NCBI GenBank assembly: GCA_040756085.1
Contig: JBFMAE010000183.1
Coordinates: forward strand, 1-26,772
Source: JBFMAE01 sp040756085
GTDB taxonomy: Bacteria; Desulfobacterota; BSN033; UBA1163
Direction of reading: 5' to 3'
DNA: 26,772 nt
Under the pieces are notes generated by a model that saw nothing but the letters and a program-made list of their open reading frames with translations, had not been told where the DNA came from and searched no databases. This document shows positions 6,660 to 15,414 of the stretch, piece after piece (the first letter of the stretch is position 1; each line of letters starts with the position of its first letter). A program made the translations under genes and the position numbers.

Positions 6660-9026
6660 ATGGAAGAGTTATCTTTCGTTGGAAAAAGTGTTCCTAGAAA
6701 GGATGGTGCGGAAAAGGTCACAGGGAGAGCTCTTTATACCGTGGATATGGTTCTTCCAGGGATGTTATGGGGTAAAATTTTGAGAAGTCCCTACCCTCAT
6801 GCCAAGATACTTCATATCGATACTACCCGGGCGGAGAAACTGCCTGGGGTGAAGGCAGTGATTACAGGGAAGGATACCCTTGGGATCAAACATGGATTCG
6901 TGGAGACCCCGCGGTATCCTCCTGACCAATACCCCTTAGCCATGGATCGGGTTCGATATATAGGGGAAGAAGTTGCCGCTATTGCAGCCCTTGACGAATA
7001 TATTGCCGAAGAAGCTTTGAGTCTCATCCGGGTCGACTACGAGGAACTTCCCGCGGTCTTTGACCCTGAGGAGGCCATGAAGCCCGAGGCTCCCGAGATC
7101 CATGCCAGCCATCCAAAGGTCAAAGAGCCTTACAAAAATATTGGTGGAAAGACGGAGACCGGATGGGGAAATGTTGAGAAAGGATTTTCCGAATCCTACC
7201 TTGTCCGTGAGGATCGATTCGAGGGGCAGCTAAGAACCCATTGTTACATGGAACCCCAGGCCACACTGGCCAGTTTCGATCTTTCCGGGAAACTAAATGT
7301 CTGGACTTCAAGCCAGGGGCCCTTTATCAAAAGGGCGAAATTGGCCACAACTTTGGGACTCCCTTTCAATAATGTTCGTGTTTTGAAAGCCTATGTGGGA
7401 GGAGCATACGGAGGCAAGATCGACCTTTTCTCCCACGAATTCTGTGCTTCTCTTTTATCAATCAAGGCTAAAAGGCCGGTGAAGATCGTTTGCACAAGGG
7501 AGGAAGTGTTCGAAGCTGCCAGGCATGGCCAACCCATCCTTGTCGAGCTGAAAACAGGTGTCAAAAAAGATGGAACCTTAGTTGCTCAACAAGTCAAGGT
7601 GATCAATAATAGCGGCGCCTACCGGGGGAGCGGGGTGGTCGTCATTTTCCTCTGCTGGGGTTTTGCTATGCTGGCCTACCGAATTCCAAACCTGAAATAT
7701 GAAGGTTACTCCGTATATACAAACAATCCTGTAAGGGCCCCTCAGAGGGGACATGGTGCACCCAATTTCCGATTTGCTGTAGAGTCCCAGATGGATATGA
7801 TCGCTGAAGACTTAGGAATTGATCCTGTGGAGATCCGACTGAAAAATGCACGGCAGAAGGGAGAGGTTCTTCCTAATGGAGATTCAGTGAAGAACTGCGG
7901 TTTGATAGAATGCATTCAAAAAGCTGCTGAAGCCACCCAATTTAAAGAAAAATATGGGAGGAACAAATCACTGGTGGAACAAAAGATAAGGAAGGGAATT
8001 GGGATGGGAGTTTCTTCCTATTTCAGTGGCTCTCTCATTTACCCCAACACATCTGCCGCTATTGTCAAATTGAATGACGATGGCACAGTATCTCTGATCA
8101 CCGGTGCCTTGGATATCGGCCAGGGGGCCGAAACCATTCTATGTCAAATTGTCGCTGAAGAACTTGGGGTTTTGATGGATGATATTCGGGTTGTGGCAGC
8201 AGATACCGAGACCACCCCTGTCGATATTGGCTCCTGGATCAGTGGAGGGGCTTATGTTTCTGGAAACGCTGTCAAGATTGCTGCCTCCGATGCGAGGCGT
8301 CAACTTTTTGAAGTTGCGGCAAAAGAGCTTGAAGCCAATCCCGAGGAATTAATTGCAAAGAACAGAGAGATCTTTGTCAAAGGCTCTCCAGGACGATCCA
8401 TCTCTTTCACTCAGGCGGTGGCTGCGAGTATTGCAAAGCACCGAGGGAATCCCATTATTGGTCAGGGACACTACCGAACAATGAAAGACGTGCCGACCCA
8501 CCCGAGCCTTGCCACCACTAAAGGTAGATGGAGTGACAACTATGCCTTTGATGCCCAAGTAGCCGAGGTTGAGGTCGATATGCAAACCGGCCAAGTAAAA
8601 CTTGTGAAAGCCACCACAGCCCATGACTGTGGTTTTCCCATAAACCCTCTATTGGTTGAAGGCCAAATCGATGGCCAGGTCTCCATGGCTCAAGGCCATG
8701 CCCTCTGGGAGGAGGTCTTGATGGAGAATGGTAAAACCCTCACGAAATCTTTCCTCGATTACAAGATTCCTTGTGCTAAAGATATGGTCGAATCCCAGTA
8801 TATTGACGTGATCACGGAAGGATACCAGAAGGATAGACCTTACAATACCAAGGAAGTGGGAGAAGGATATGTCTCAGGGATGGTGGCCGCCATCGCCAAT
8901 GCCGTATATGATGCTACGGGAATGAGGATAAAAACGCTCCCGATCCTTCCTGAAAAGATATCGATGGGATTACAGGGAAAGAGAGATAAAAATGGGAACA
9001 ATGTCCTAAAGAATAAAAGATATTAA
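6660..9026 (+). CDS. Xanthine dehydrogenase-family molybdopterin-binding (large) subunit
   Basis: The catalytic subunit (788 residues) binds molybdopterin cytosine dinucleotide and hydroxylates, or in reverse dehydroxylates, its substrate. The N-terminal hammerhead domain starts at VGKSVPRKDGAEKVTGRALY. Mo-cofactor loops include VGGAYGGK near residue 247, APQRGHGAPNFRF near 360, and DIGQGAETI near 485. The catalytic base is the Glu in KEVGEGYVSG, about residue 734. The Arg-Gly-His-Gly loop differs from the RGFG of xanthine dehydrogenase and lacks the AYRCSFR loop of CO dehydrogenase, so neither substrate is indicated. No cofactor-insertion genes (XdhC or MobA type) are nearby. A CoA ligase follows after 79 bp, suggesting an organic acid or its CoA ester as substrate. 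Confidence 0.93.
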   Translation: MEELSFVGKSVPRKDGAEKVTGRALYTVDMVLPGMLWGKILRSPYPHAKILHIDTTRAEKLPGVKAVITGKDTLGIKHGFVETPRYPPDQYPLAMDRVRYIGEEVAAIAALDEYIAEEALSLIRVDYEELPAVFDPEEAMKPEAPEIHASHPKVKEPYKNIGGKTETGWGNVEKGFSESYLVREDRFEGQLRTHCYMEPQATLASFDLSGKLNVWTSSQGPFIKRAKLATTLGLPFNNVRVLKAYVGGAYGGKIDLFSHEFCASLLSIKAKRPVKIVCTREEVFEAARHGQPILVELKTGVKKDGTLVAQQVKVINNSGAYRGSGVVVIFLCWGFAMLAYRIPNLKYEGYSVYTNNPVRAPQRGHGAPNFRFAVESQMDMIAEDLGIDPVEIRLKNARQKGEVLPNGDSVKNCGLIECIQKAAEATQFKEKYGRNKSLVEQKIRKGIGMGVSSYFSGSLIYPNTSAAIVKLNDDGTVSLITGALDIGQGAETILCQIVAEELGVLMDDIRVVAADTETTPVDIGSWISGGAYVSGNAVKIAASDARRQLFEVAAKELEANPEELIAKNREIFVKGSPGRSISFTQAVAASIAKHRGNPIIGQGHYRTMKDVPTHPSLATTKGRWSDNYAFDAQVAEVEVDMQTGQVKLVKATTAHDCGFPINPLLVEGQIDGQVSMAQGHALWEEVLMENGKTLTKSFLDYKIPCAKDMVESQYIDVITEGYQKDRPYNTKEVGEGYVSGMVAAIANAVYDATGMRIKTLPILPEKISMGLQGKRDKNGNNVLKNKRY

Positions 9027-9105
9027 GCGGAAAACTTATTGGTGTTTAGGATGGAATCAGTAGGGCCATTATAAAGTTCCCTTTAAAAAGGAAGGGAGAG
9101 GGAAA

Positions 9106-10425
9106 ATGGAAAAGGTCATAATGTGGAAACCTGAATTGGAGACGATGCCAAGAGAGAAACTCATGGAGCACCAGCTTGATCTTTTCAGAAAGCAGATGGC
9201 CTATGTCTATGAACGAGCCCCCATGTACCAGAGGAAGTTTGATAACGCTGGGGTGAGACCTGAACACATCAAAACCTTAGAGGATGTGAGTAAGGTTCCC
9301 TTCACAGTCAAGGAGGAATTGAGGCAAAGTCAGGAAAAATATCCCCCCTTCGGAGATTTTCTCTGCATTTCCCCAGAAGAAGGGATTAGGGTCTTTCAAA
9401 CCACTGGAACCACGGGAATACCTGTGCGATCTTTATTGAGTAAGAAGGACTGGTTAGAAGTCTACTATGACCAGTTTATGTACTTTATGTACGGGTATGG
9501 AATTACCAAGGCTGATACCATATTTATCCCTTTTAACTATGGACTCTACTTAGCGTGGTGGGGAATTCATTCATCCTTTGAACAGGCTGGGGTTCTTGTT
9601 ATCCCAGGTGGCGGACAGAGTTCCGAAGATCGAATCAGAAACATCCTTGAATGGAAACCGACCGTCGTTTGTGGAACGCCTACATACGTCCTTTTCCTCG
9701 GTGAGGTCGCAAAGAAGATGGGCGTGGATCTCTCAAAGACGACTGTCCGAATCGTAATTACTGCAGGAGAGCCAGGAGCTCAGGTTCCATCAACGAAAAA
9801 AATGATTGAAACCATATGGGGAGCAAAGAACTACGATGACATCGGTTCAACAGAGATATCTAACTTCGGTTTTGAATGTGTAGCTCAGAAGGGAACACAT
9901 GTAGTTGAAAGCATGTTTCTCGCAGAAGTGATCGATCCGCAGACGGGCAAAAATCTCAGTCCTGTTGAAGAGGGAGAGCTGGTGCTCACGAACCTTTGCT
10001 GCGAATCGATACCTCTGATCCGATGGCGGATGGGGGATATTGTCAAATTCAACTACGAGAAGTGCGATTGTGGTCGGACATTCCTTCGATTAGATGGAGG
10101 GATCATCGGCCGGGCGGATGATATGTTCCAATTTGGTGGGGTCAATATCTTTCCCTCCGCCATTGAAAATTTTGTTCGCGAAACAAAAGAGTTTTCAAAT
10201 GAATATCAAGTAATCGCACCCAAAATGGGGGCGGGAAAGCATTTAAGAATTCGGGTGGAACCTTCCTTCCCTGCCCTCTCCAAAGAAGAAATGGATCGAG
10301 CTGTAAAGGCTTTCAAAGAAACTTTCAAATTTCGAATCGGTGTCACTCCAGATGTTGAAGTGGTCAAAATCGGAGAGCTTCCCCGATTTGAGGGCAAGGC
10401 TAAGCGGGTGATCAGGGAGGTCTGA
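9106..10425 (+). CDS. Phenylacetate-CoA ligase-like (PaaK-family) acyl-CoA ligase
   Basis: A 439-residue cytoplasmic ligase that should activate a carboxylic acid with ATP and CoA. The order of motifs is that of PaaK: AYVYERAPMYQRKFDNAGV near residue 36, PFTVKEELR, the ATP loop QTTGTTGIPV near 98, YDDIGSTEISNFGFEC near 245, and IRWRMGDIVKF followed by CDCGRT. The C-terminal domain closes with LPRFEGKAKRV, carrying the adenylation Lys. The ATG at 9106 follows GGGAGAGG; a second Met six codons in is also possible. Position directly after the molybdenum hydroxylase suggests the two act on one compound. Phenylacetate is the family's namesake, but benzoate-like or other arylacetic acids are equally possible. 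Confidence 0.9.
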   Translation: MEKVIMWKPELETMPREKLMEHQLDLFRKQMAYVYERAPMYQRKFDNAGVRPEHIKTLEDVSKVPFTVKEELRQSQEKYPPFGDFLCISPEEGIRVFQTTGTTGIPVRSLLSKKDWLEVYYDQFMYFMYGYGITKADTIFIPFNYGLYLAWWGIHSSFEQAGVLVIPGGGQSSEDRIRNILEWKPTVVCGTPTYVLFLGEVAKKMGVDLSKTTVRIVITAGEPGAQVPSTKKMIETIWGAKNYDDIGSTEISNFGFECVAQKGTHVVESMFLAEVIDPQTGKNLSPVEEGELVLTNLCCESIPLIRWRMGDIVKFNYEKCDCGRTFLRLDGGIIGRADDMFQFGGVNIFPSAIENFVRETKEFSNEYQVIAPKMGAGKHLRIRVEPSFPALSKEEMDRAVKAFKETFKFRIGVTPDVEVVKIGELPRFEGKAKRVIREV

Positions 10426-10463
10426 AAAGAAGAATCCGTTTAATAGAAAGGAGGTGAAACTAA

Positions 10464-10538
10464 TTGAATGGATTTAAGCCGATCCCTTTACAAACACCTT
10501 TTCTGAAAATTAGTGTTGATTTTTTAGTAACAGCGTAA
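10464..10538 (+). CDS. Possible 24-residue leader peptide
   Basis: A very strong ribosome site AGGAGGTGA (10449-10457) stands 6 bp before TTG, which opens a 24-codon frame (MNGFKPIPLQTPFLKI and on) closing at TAA 10536. No normal-sized gene begins here, so the strong site needs an explanation. An ATG four bases further on gives only 12 codons (MDLSRSLYKHLF). The peptide has no recognisable family. It could be a translated leader of the transporter genes or the remains of a lost gene. Confidence 0.25.
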   Translation: MNGFKPIPLQTPFLKISVDFLVTA

Positions 10539-10542
10539 TAGC

Positions 10543-10578
10543 ATAACAAAAAATCTTACCATAACAGAAAATCTTACA
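10543..10578 (+). repeat. Two tandem 18-bp repeats in the transporter leader
   Basis: ATAACAAAAAATCTTACC (10543-10560) is followed at once by ATAACAGAAAATCTTACA (10561-10578), 16 of 18 bases the same. The second copy abuts the AAGGAGG ribosome site of the binding-protein gene. It could be a protein- or RNA-binding control site, or a simple duplication. Confidence 0.55.
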
Positions 10579-10589
10579 AGGAGGTTGCT

Positions 10590-11873
10590 ATGAAAAACAA
10601 AACATTAGCAAGTAATATTGGCATAAGGTTGCTCCTGATGTTAACTATTGTAACCTTCCTATGTGTTCTGAATCCGAAAGTATCTATAGCTCAACCCATA
10701 GTGCTCGGTGTCCCTATTTCCCGAGGATATCCTGACGGCGTGGACGCAGAACGAGGAATAACATTGGCTGTGGAAGAAATTAATGCCAAGGGAGGGGTTA
10801 ATGTAGCTGGGAAAATGCGTCCTTTCAATCTTGAAATAATGGATACCCGCGACCTTGAACCAGGTGTACCGGTTGCCGAGGCACTTCTGGCAACGGAGAG
10901 ATTAATTATAGAAAAAAAGGCGAATTTCATTGTGGGTGGTCCTATCCGGTCGGAGGCAGCTTTGGCAGCTATGGACGTATTGTCCAAGCATAAGACAGTG
11001 TCAATCCTTTCCGCAGGAGTTTTAAGCCCTGCCTACCACAAGCGGGTAGCTGATAACTACGATAAGTACAAATATTGCTTTAGAACAACGGGGAGTGTAG
11101 TCCCTATGATACAAGGGACATTAGGAACTTTTGAGTCGATTAAAGCAAAAAAGGGATTTGATAAAGCTTTTATTATGGTGCAGGATGTGGCCCATGCTCG
11201 AGCTGCTGGTAACCTTCTGAAAGAAGGACTTGAAAAGCAAGGGTGGAAAGTCATTGAGCTTGAGATATATCCAACCGGAACGACCGACTTCTCTGTCGGA
11301 CTATCCAAAGCGAAAGAAGCAAAGGCACAGATTTTAATACCGTGGTTCGATATGCCTGAAGTCTCCATTTTAATGAAACAGTGGTATGATATGAAGGTGC
11401 CGGCGCTACCTATTGGCTACATCCATGCGCTTCAGGATGAAGGGACTTGGAAGGCTACGGATGGTAAAGTGGCTTATGCGGTCGTTCTCTATGCAAAGGC
11501 AGGTTCTGTAGCAACCAAGGCCATTCCCATGAGCGAGGCCTTCGTTTCTGGCCATAAGAAAAAGTATGGAGTAGAGCCCAGGTCGGAATGGACGTCCACC
11601 AGTTATACGGTTGTTTACATTCTAAAGGACGCCATTGAAAGAGCTAAGAGCCTTAACCCTGCTCAAATCATACCGGCTTTAGAAAAAACCGATATGATGG
11701 GGACTTATGGTAGGGTAAAATTTGACCCCAAGAGTCACCAAATTGTTGAGAACGGTGACCCAGCGGAGACTGCCGTAGGCACATGGGCCCAATGGATAGA
11801 TGGCAAAAGAGTGATTGTCTTTCCAGATAAAATAGCTACTCGAAGTTTAGAGATGCCGCCTTGGATGAAGTGA
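10590..11873 (+). CDS. Branched-chain amino acid-type ABC transporter substrate-binding protein (LivK-like)
   Basis: A 427-residue periplasmic binding protein. It begins with a Sec signal peptide: basic MKNKTLASNIGIR, a hydrophobic core LLLMLTIVTFLCVL, and probable cleavage after VSIA, before QPIVLG. The mature part follows the Peripla_BP_6 pattern: GVPISRGYPDGVDAERGITLAVEEIN, a nucleotide-style NFIVGGPIRSEAALA loop, and YPTGTTDFSVGLSKAKEAKAQILI. The ATG follows AAGGAGG at 10578. It is the first gene of a complete transporter cassette. Family members bind amino acids, amides, urea or aromatic acids; the CoA ligases on both sides favour an organic acid here. Confidence 0.92.
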   Translation: MKNKTLASNIGIRLLLMLTIVTFLCVLNPKVSIAQPIVLGVPISRGYPDGVDAERGITLAVEEINAKGGVNVAGKMRPFNLEIMDTRDLEPGVPVAEALLATERLIIEKKANFIVGGPIRSEAALAAMDVLSKHKTVSILSAGVLSPAYHKRVADNYDKYKYCFRTTGSVVPMIQGTLGTFESIKAKKGFDKAFIMVQDVAHARAAGNLLKEGLEKQGWKVIELEIYPTGTTDFSVGLSKAKEAKAQILIPWFDMPEVSILMKQWYDMKVPALPIGYIHALQDEGTWKATDGKVAYAVVLYAKAGSVATKAIPMSEAFVSGHKKKYGVEPRSEWTSTSYTVVYILKDAIERAKSLNPAQIIPALEKTDMMGTYGRVKFDPKSHQIVENGDPAETAVGTWAQWIDGKRVIVFPDKIATRSLEMPPWMK

Positions 11874-11879
11874 GGCGAG

Positions 11880-12746
11880 ATGCACATTTTTATTTTCGGG
11901 CTCGTAAATAGTATCATTTTGGCCTTAATAGCCAGTGGTTTTGCATTGGTATACGGTGTCAGCCGATTGGCTAATTTCGCTCATGGCGCCCTGTATATCT
12001 TGGTAGGATTTGCAACTTGGCTTTTCCTAAACCGGCTGGGGATAAACTATATAGGGTCCATATTCCTCTCTATCATTATTGTGTCAGTCATTGGTGGTGT
12101 AATATATCGTTTCTTCCTTATCCGAGTAAAAGGCATGCCGGCATCGGAGATTATTGCCTCTTTAGCCATAGGGATAGCCATTATGGAGCTGTTTCGCTGG
12201 AGGGGGTTTATCAGTGAGGCTTATATGCTTCCCCCTTTTGTTGCTGGTTCCGTAAATGTAGCTGGAGTAGTGATCGATTGGCAGCGACTCATCATCATAG
12301 GTGTTGGTTTGGCAATGATGTTATCCTTGTGGCTGTTTACTCACCATACGAAAGTAGGCTTATCTCTTAGGGCCATCGCTCAAGATAAGCATGCCAGTAT
12401 GATGTCAGGGATAGAGCCGGACCGAACAGCGGTGATTGCATTAGCAATGGGGTCAGCCTTAGCTGGAGTCGCTGCTGTAGTAATTCTCCCTCTGGGGAAT
12501 ATCACCGTAGAAACAGGATACATGGTTCTGATCGATGCAATAGCCGTGTGTATTATCGGAGGACTCGGTAGCTGGGCAGGTGTCCTTGCCGGTGCTTTTC
12601 TGTTAGGCTTTTCTCGAATACTGACTGCAGCTTTTATAGGACCCCACTGGCAAATGGTGGTGGTTTTGTTATTCATTATTCTTACACTGATACTCAAGCC
12701 TTCGGGACTTCTTGGGAGACAAAAAGAACTTGAGGAGAGGGTTTAG
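11880..12746 (+). CDS. Branched-chain amino acid-type ABC transporter permease (LivH-like)
   Basis: An inner-membrane permease of 288 residues with about eight hydrophobic segments. The opening FGLVNSIILALIASGFALVYGVSRLANFAHG and the later LRAIAQDKHASMMSGI cytoplasmic coupling loop, then GGLGSWAGVLAGAFLLGF, are characteristic of LivH. It begins 6 bp after the binding-protein stop, with GAGGCGAG as ribosome site, and is followed after 2 bp by the second permease. It would form the channel with that protein. Confidence 0.93.
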   Translation: MHIFIFGLVNSIILALIASGFALVYGVSRLANFAHGALYILVGFATWLFLNRLGINYIGSIFLSIIIVSVIGGVIYRFFLIRVKGMPASEIIASLAIGIAIMELFRWRGFISEAYMLPPFVAGSVNVAGVVIDWQRLIIIGVGLAMMLSLWLFTHHTKVGLSLRAIAQDKHASMMSGIEPDRTAVIALAMGSALAGVAAVVILPLGNITVETGYMVLIDAIAVCIIGGLGSWAGVLAGAFLLGFSRILTAAFIGPHWQMVVVLLFIILTLILKPSGLLGRQKELEERV

Positions 12747-12748
12747 GA

Positions 12749-13762
12749 TTGGATGAAAAAATAAGGCGTAAGGAGAGATTAGACCGGGGGATCAAAGTAC
12801 GAACGGAAGGCATATATGCTATTTCTTCATGGCGGGGAATAGCATATATGGCCTTACCAACGTTCGCTTTTGTCTTAGGCCTGCTTATAATCCCTTTAGT
12901 TGTGCCATCGATGGCCTGGCAAAAGATTCTGATTATTGCCTGTATTTTCGCTTTTTTGGCTTTAAGCTTTGATTTCTTAGCTCATTTTGTCGGAATCGTC
13001 TGTTTAGGTGGAGCTTTCTTCACAGGAGTTGGTGGCTATATCTCTGGGGTTCTGAACTCAGCATTTGGGGCCCCGCTGGTGATCACCATTCCTATAGCCA
13101 CCATTGGTGGGGCAGTTATTTGCACGCTGTTTTTACTTCCCTGCTTGCCAATGCGAGGCATTTACTTTGCCATTGTAAGTCTAATGTATCCACTGCTATT
13201 TGCGAGAGTTATTCAAGCTCTTGATATTTTTGGTGGCACCGATGGCTTACCTGGACTTGCTACTTTTCCCAATATATGGGTTGAGCTCTATTTAATTTTA
13301 CCAATGATTCTCATCCTAACCTTCGGTCTAAGAAGACTGGTTAATGAAGACTTTGGGATGGTGCTACGGGCAATAAAAGATAATGACCAGGCAGTTAGGG
13401 CTTCCAATATCAATATCACTTGGTATAAGACGAAAGCAGTATTTTTAGGCTCAGCGATAGGCTGCTTTGCTGGAGCTTATCTTACTCACCTTTACGGCTG
13501 GGTAGGGTTATCCTTATTTGCTTTAGACTTTTCCATATTCCCCATTGCTGCTACTGTGGTCGGAGGGGTAGGTACTTTAGTTGGTCCTGTCATAGGAGCT
13601 TTCATCCTGGCCCCATTGTCAGAAATGCTTCGAGAATTTGGACCACTAAGGGTGGTCTTTTATAGTCTCATATTAGCAGGGCTCGTAATATTTCGCACTG
13701 AAGGTTTGGTGCCTTTTTTAGAGAGAAAATATCATCAGTTTGAACGTTGGATAGAAGTATGA
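12749..13762 (+). CDS. Branched-chain amino acid-type ABC transporter permease (LivM-like)
   Basis: Second inner-membrane permease, 337 residues, with a charged N-terminal tail of about 25 residues and then multiple hydrophobic segments. Family marks: CLGGAFFTGVGGYISGVL near residue 86, DIFGGTDGLPGL near 155, and the coupling loop GMVLRAIKDNDQAVRASNIN. A TTG start at 12749 is used, because the nearby ATG is followed at once by a stop in its frame; GAGGAGAGG lies 8 bp upstream. Its stop overlaps the next gene by ATGA. Confidence 0.92.
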   Translation: MDEKIRRKERLDRGIKVRTEGIYAISSWRGIAYMALPTFAFVLGLLIIPLVVPSMAWQKILIIACIFAFLALSFDFLAHFVGIVCLGGAFFTGVGGYISGVLNSAFGAPLVITIPIATIGGAVICTLFLLPCLPMRGIYFAIVSLMYPLLFARVIQALDIFGGTDGLPGLATFPNIWVELYLILPMILILTFGLRRLVNEDFGMVLRAIKDNDQAVRASNINITWYKTKAVFLGSAIGCFAGAYLTHLYGWVGLSLFALDFSIFPIAATVVGGVGTLVGPVIGAFILAPLSEMLREFGPLRVVFYSLILAGLVIFRTEGLVPFLERKYHQFERWIEV

Positions 13763-14508
13763 ATAAAGACGTTATTCTTCAAGTGAAAGGGGTTAGCAAA
13801 TCATTTGGTGGGGTGAAAGCGGTACATAATGTAAGCTTTGACTTATTAAAAGGTGAAATTCTAGGCATTATTGGTCCCAATGGCTCAGGAAAAACCACAT
13901 TAGTCAACATCGTAACTGGTTTTGTTAAGGCAGACTCGGGTATAGTTTTTGCTGAAGGGAAAAAACTTATCGGATTACCACCTTATAAAATTGCTGGCCT
14001 GGGGATTGTCCGTACCTTCCAAATACCAAGACCCTATCACTCCTTATCCGCTATTAAAAACTTAGTGGTCCCGTTATATTCTTCAAGGATTATGCGCACG
14101 ATTGTAGGCAAGCTGGGAGATAGAGATACAGTCGCTTTGGACATATTAGAGGAAATTGGTTTTGAGCGGGATGCCTATGTTCCGTATAAACAAGCCTCTA
14201 CCTTTCCCGAAGGTTATCTAAAACGCCTTGAGTTAGCGAGATGCCTTGCTTTAAGACCTCATGTCATTATCATGGATGAGCTTTTCTCGGGGTTGAGTGT
14301 CAGCGAGATTACAGCAATGATTCCTATCGTAGAGAAACTCCAGATGAATGGTATAACCATCATCATGGTGGAACATAGGGTAAGAGAGCTTTTCCAATTA
14401 GCTCATAGGGTGATGGTGATGAATTTTGGAGAAAAGATTGCGGAGGATGTCCCGGGCGAGATTATTAAAAGCGAAATAGTCAAGCGAGCTTACCTGGGAG
14501 TAACATAG
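13759..14508 (+). CDS. ABC transporter ATP-binding protein (LivG-like)
   Basis: A 249-residue cytoplasmic ATPase that powers the importer. Walker A is GPNGSGKT near residue 38, the Q-loop lies in GIVRTFQIPRPY, Walker B is VIIMDELFSGL, and the switch His is in MVEHRV. The ABC signature is unusual: where LivG proteins have a word like LSYGQQ, this one has FPEGYLKRLELARCLA, with no LSGGQ-like core. The ATG at 13759 overlaps the LivM stop; an earlier TTG at 13747 is less likely. Subfamilies with LKRLELARAL do exist, so loss of function should not be assumed. Confidence 0.92.
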   Translation: MNKDVILQVKGVSKSFGGVKAVHNVSFDLLKGEILGIIGPNGSGKTTLVNIVTGFVKADSGIVFAEGKKLIGLPPYKIAGLGIVRTFQIPRPYHSLSAIKNLVVPLYSSRIMRTIVGKLGDRDTVALDILEEIGFERDAYVPYKQASTFPEGYLKRLELARCLALRPHVIIMDELFSGLSVSEITAMIPIVEKLQMNGITIIMVEHRVRELFQLAHRVMVMNFGEKIAEDVPGEIIKSEIVKRAYLGVT

Positions 14509-14512
14509 AACG

Positions 14513-15259
14513 ATGCTGGAAATCAAAAATCTTATGGTCTTTTACGAGAATGCTTTAGCGCTCAATAATGTGACCCTCGCATGTCGGGAGGGCGAAATAA
14601 CAGGAGTTTTTGGACCTAACGGCGCGGGCAAGTCAACATTGATGTTTACTATCTCAGGAATAATCCTGGATATGAAGAAAACAGAGATAATGATGGGAGG
14701 GGAAAGAATAACTGTACTCGGTGAAATCCAATTCAGGGGGAAAGATACCATAAATGTTAAGCCGAGTGAAAGAACCAGAAAGGGGATTGTCCTTTGTCCA
14801 GAAAGACGCCGAATTTTTCCTGAAAGTAGTACTCTTGAAAATCTGAAAATAGGTGGTTATTTGGCAACACGCCTTGAGGCAAAAAGAACTCTTGAATATG
14901 TGTTTAGCCTTTTCCCAGCTTTAAAAGATCTAAAAAATAGGGAGGGTGGTTTCTTGAGTGGTGGTGAACAGCAAATGCTTGCCATTGGCAGAGCATTAAT
15001 GGCTCAACCGAAGCTATTACTACTTGATGAACCCTTAATGGGACTTAGTCCGGCTATACAATCAAGACTTGTTCAAGCTGTTAAAGAGATCAAAGAGAAA
15101 ACTGGAATTACGATATTAATGACTGAACAATATGCTCAACCTATCCTCCCGATAGTGGATTACGGCTATGTCATGGAAAAAGGGACAATCGTTTTGGCTG
15201 GAACAGCGAAAGAACTCACGGATAACCCACACGTAAAGGCAGCTTACCTTGGGGCTTGA
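14513..15259 (+). CDS. ABC transporter ATP-binding protein (LivF-like)
   Basis: Second ATPase, 248 residues. Walker A GPNGAGKST near residue 34, signature LSGGEQQMLAIGRALM near 146, Walker B LLLLDEPLMGLSP, and the LivF-type ending GYVMEKGTIVLAGTAKEL. Between ISGIILD and EIQFRGKD it carries about 18 extra residues (KKTEIMMGGERITVLG region) compared with E. coli LivF, placed on the surface of the ATP-binding core. It starts 4 bp after the LivG stop, closing the five-gene transporter. A MITE-like element follows within 50 bp. Confidence 0.93.
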   Translation: MLEIKNLMVFYENALALNNVTLACREGEITGVFGPNGAGKSTLMFTISGIILDMKKTEIMMGGERITVLGEIQFRGKDTINVKPSERTRKGIVLCPERRRIFPESSTLENLKIGGYLATRLEAKRTLEYVFSLFPALKDLKNREGGFLSGGEQQMLAIGRALMAQPKLLLLDEPLMGLSPAIQSRLVQAVKEIKEKTGITILMTEQYAQPILPIVDYGYVMEKGTIVLAGTAKELTDNPHVKAAYLGA

Positions 15260-15306
15260 TTTTCGACGGGCTATTCCTAAAACTGTAAAGAAATTTGGTG
15301 GGTAAA

Positions 15307-15396
15307 CCCCGTTAGAAAAGATGAGGCTTTATTAAGGCCTTTCTATATGGAATTGAAATTTTTTCTGGACTGTTAGAAAATGACTTTCTAACGGGG
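15307..15396. repeat. MITE-like element 2: 90 bp, 12-bp terminal inverted repeats, TAAA target duplication
   Basis: The left end CCCCGTTAGAAA (15307-15318) is exactly inverted at the right end (15385-15396). TAAA flanks both sides directly (15303-15306 and 15397-15400). An internal third copy GTTAGAAA (15372-15379) can pair with the right end to make a tight hairpin. The ends match element 1 (112-205) at the same boundary. It sits 18 bp before the start of the acyl-CoA synthetase gene, so it separates that gene from the transporter operon and may influence its expression. Confidence 0.6.
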
Positions 15397-15414
15397 TAAA
15401 TCATTGGGTGTTTT

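Noticed and set aside
5328..9026. 4-hydroxybenzoyl-CoA reductase (hcrABC)
   Set aside because: The FAD subunit lacks the insertion with four Cys for the extra 4Fe-4S cluster, so a precise name is not justified.
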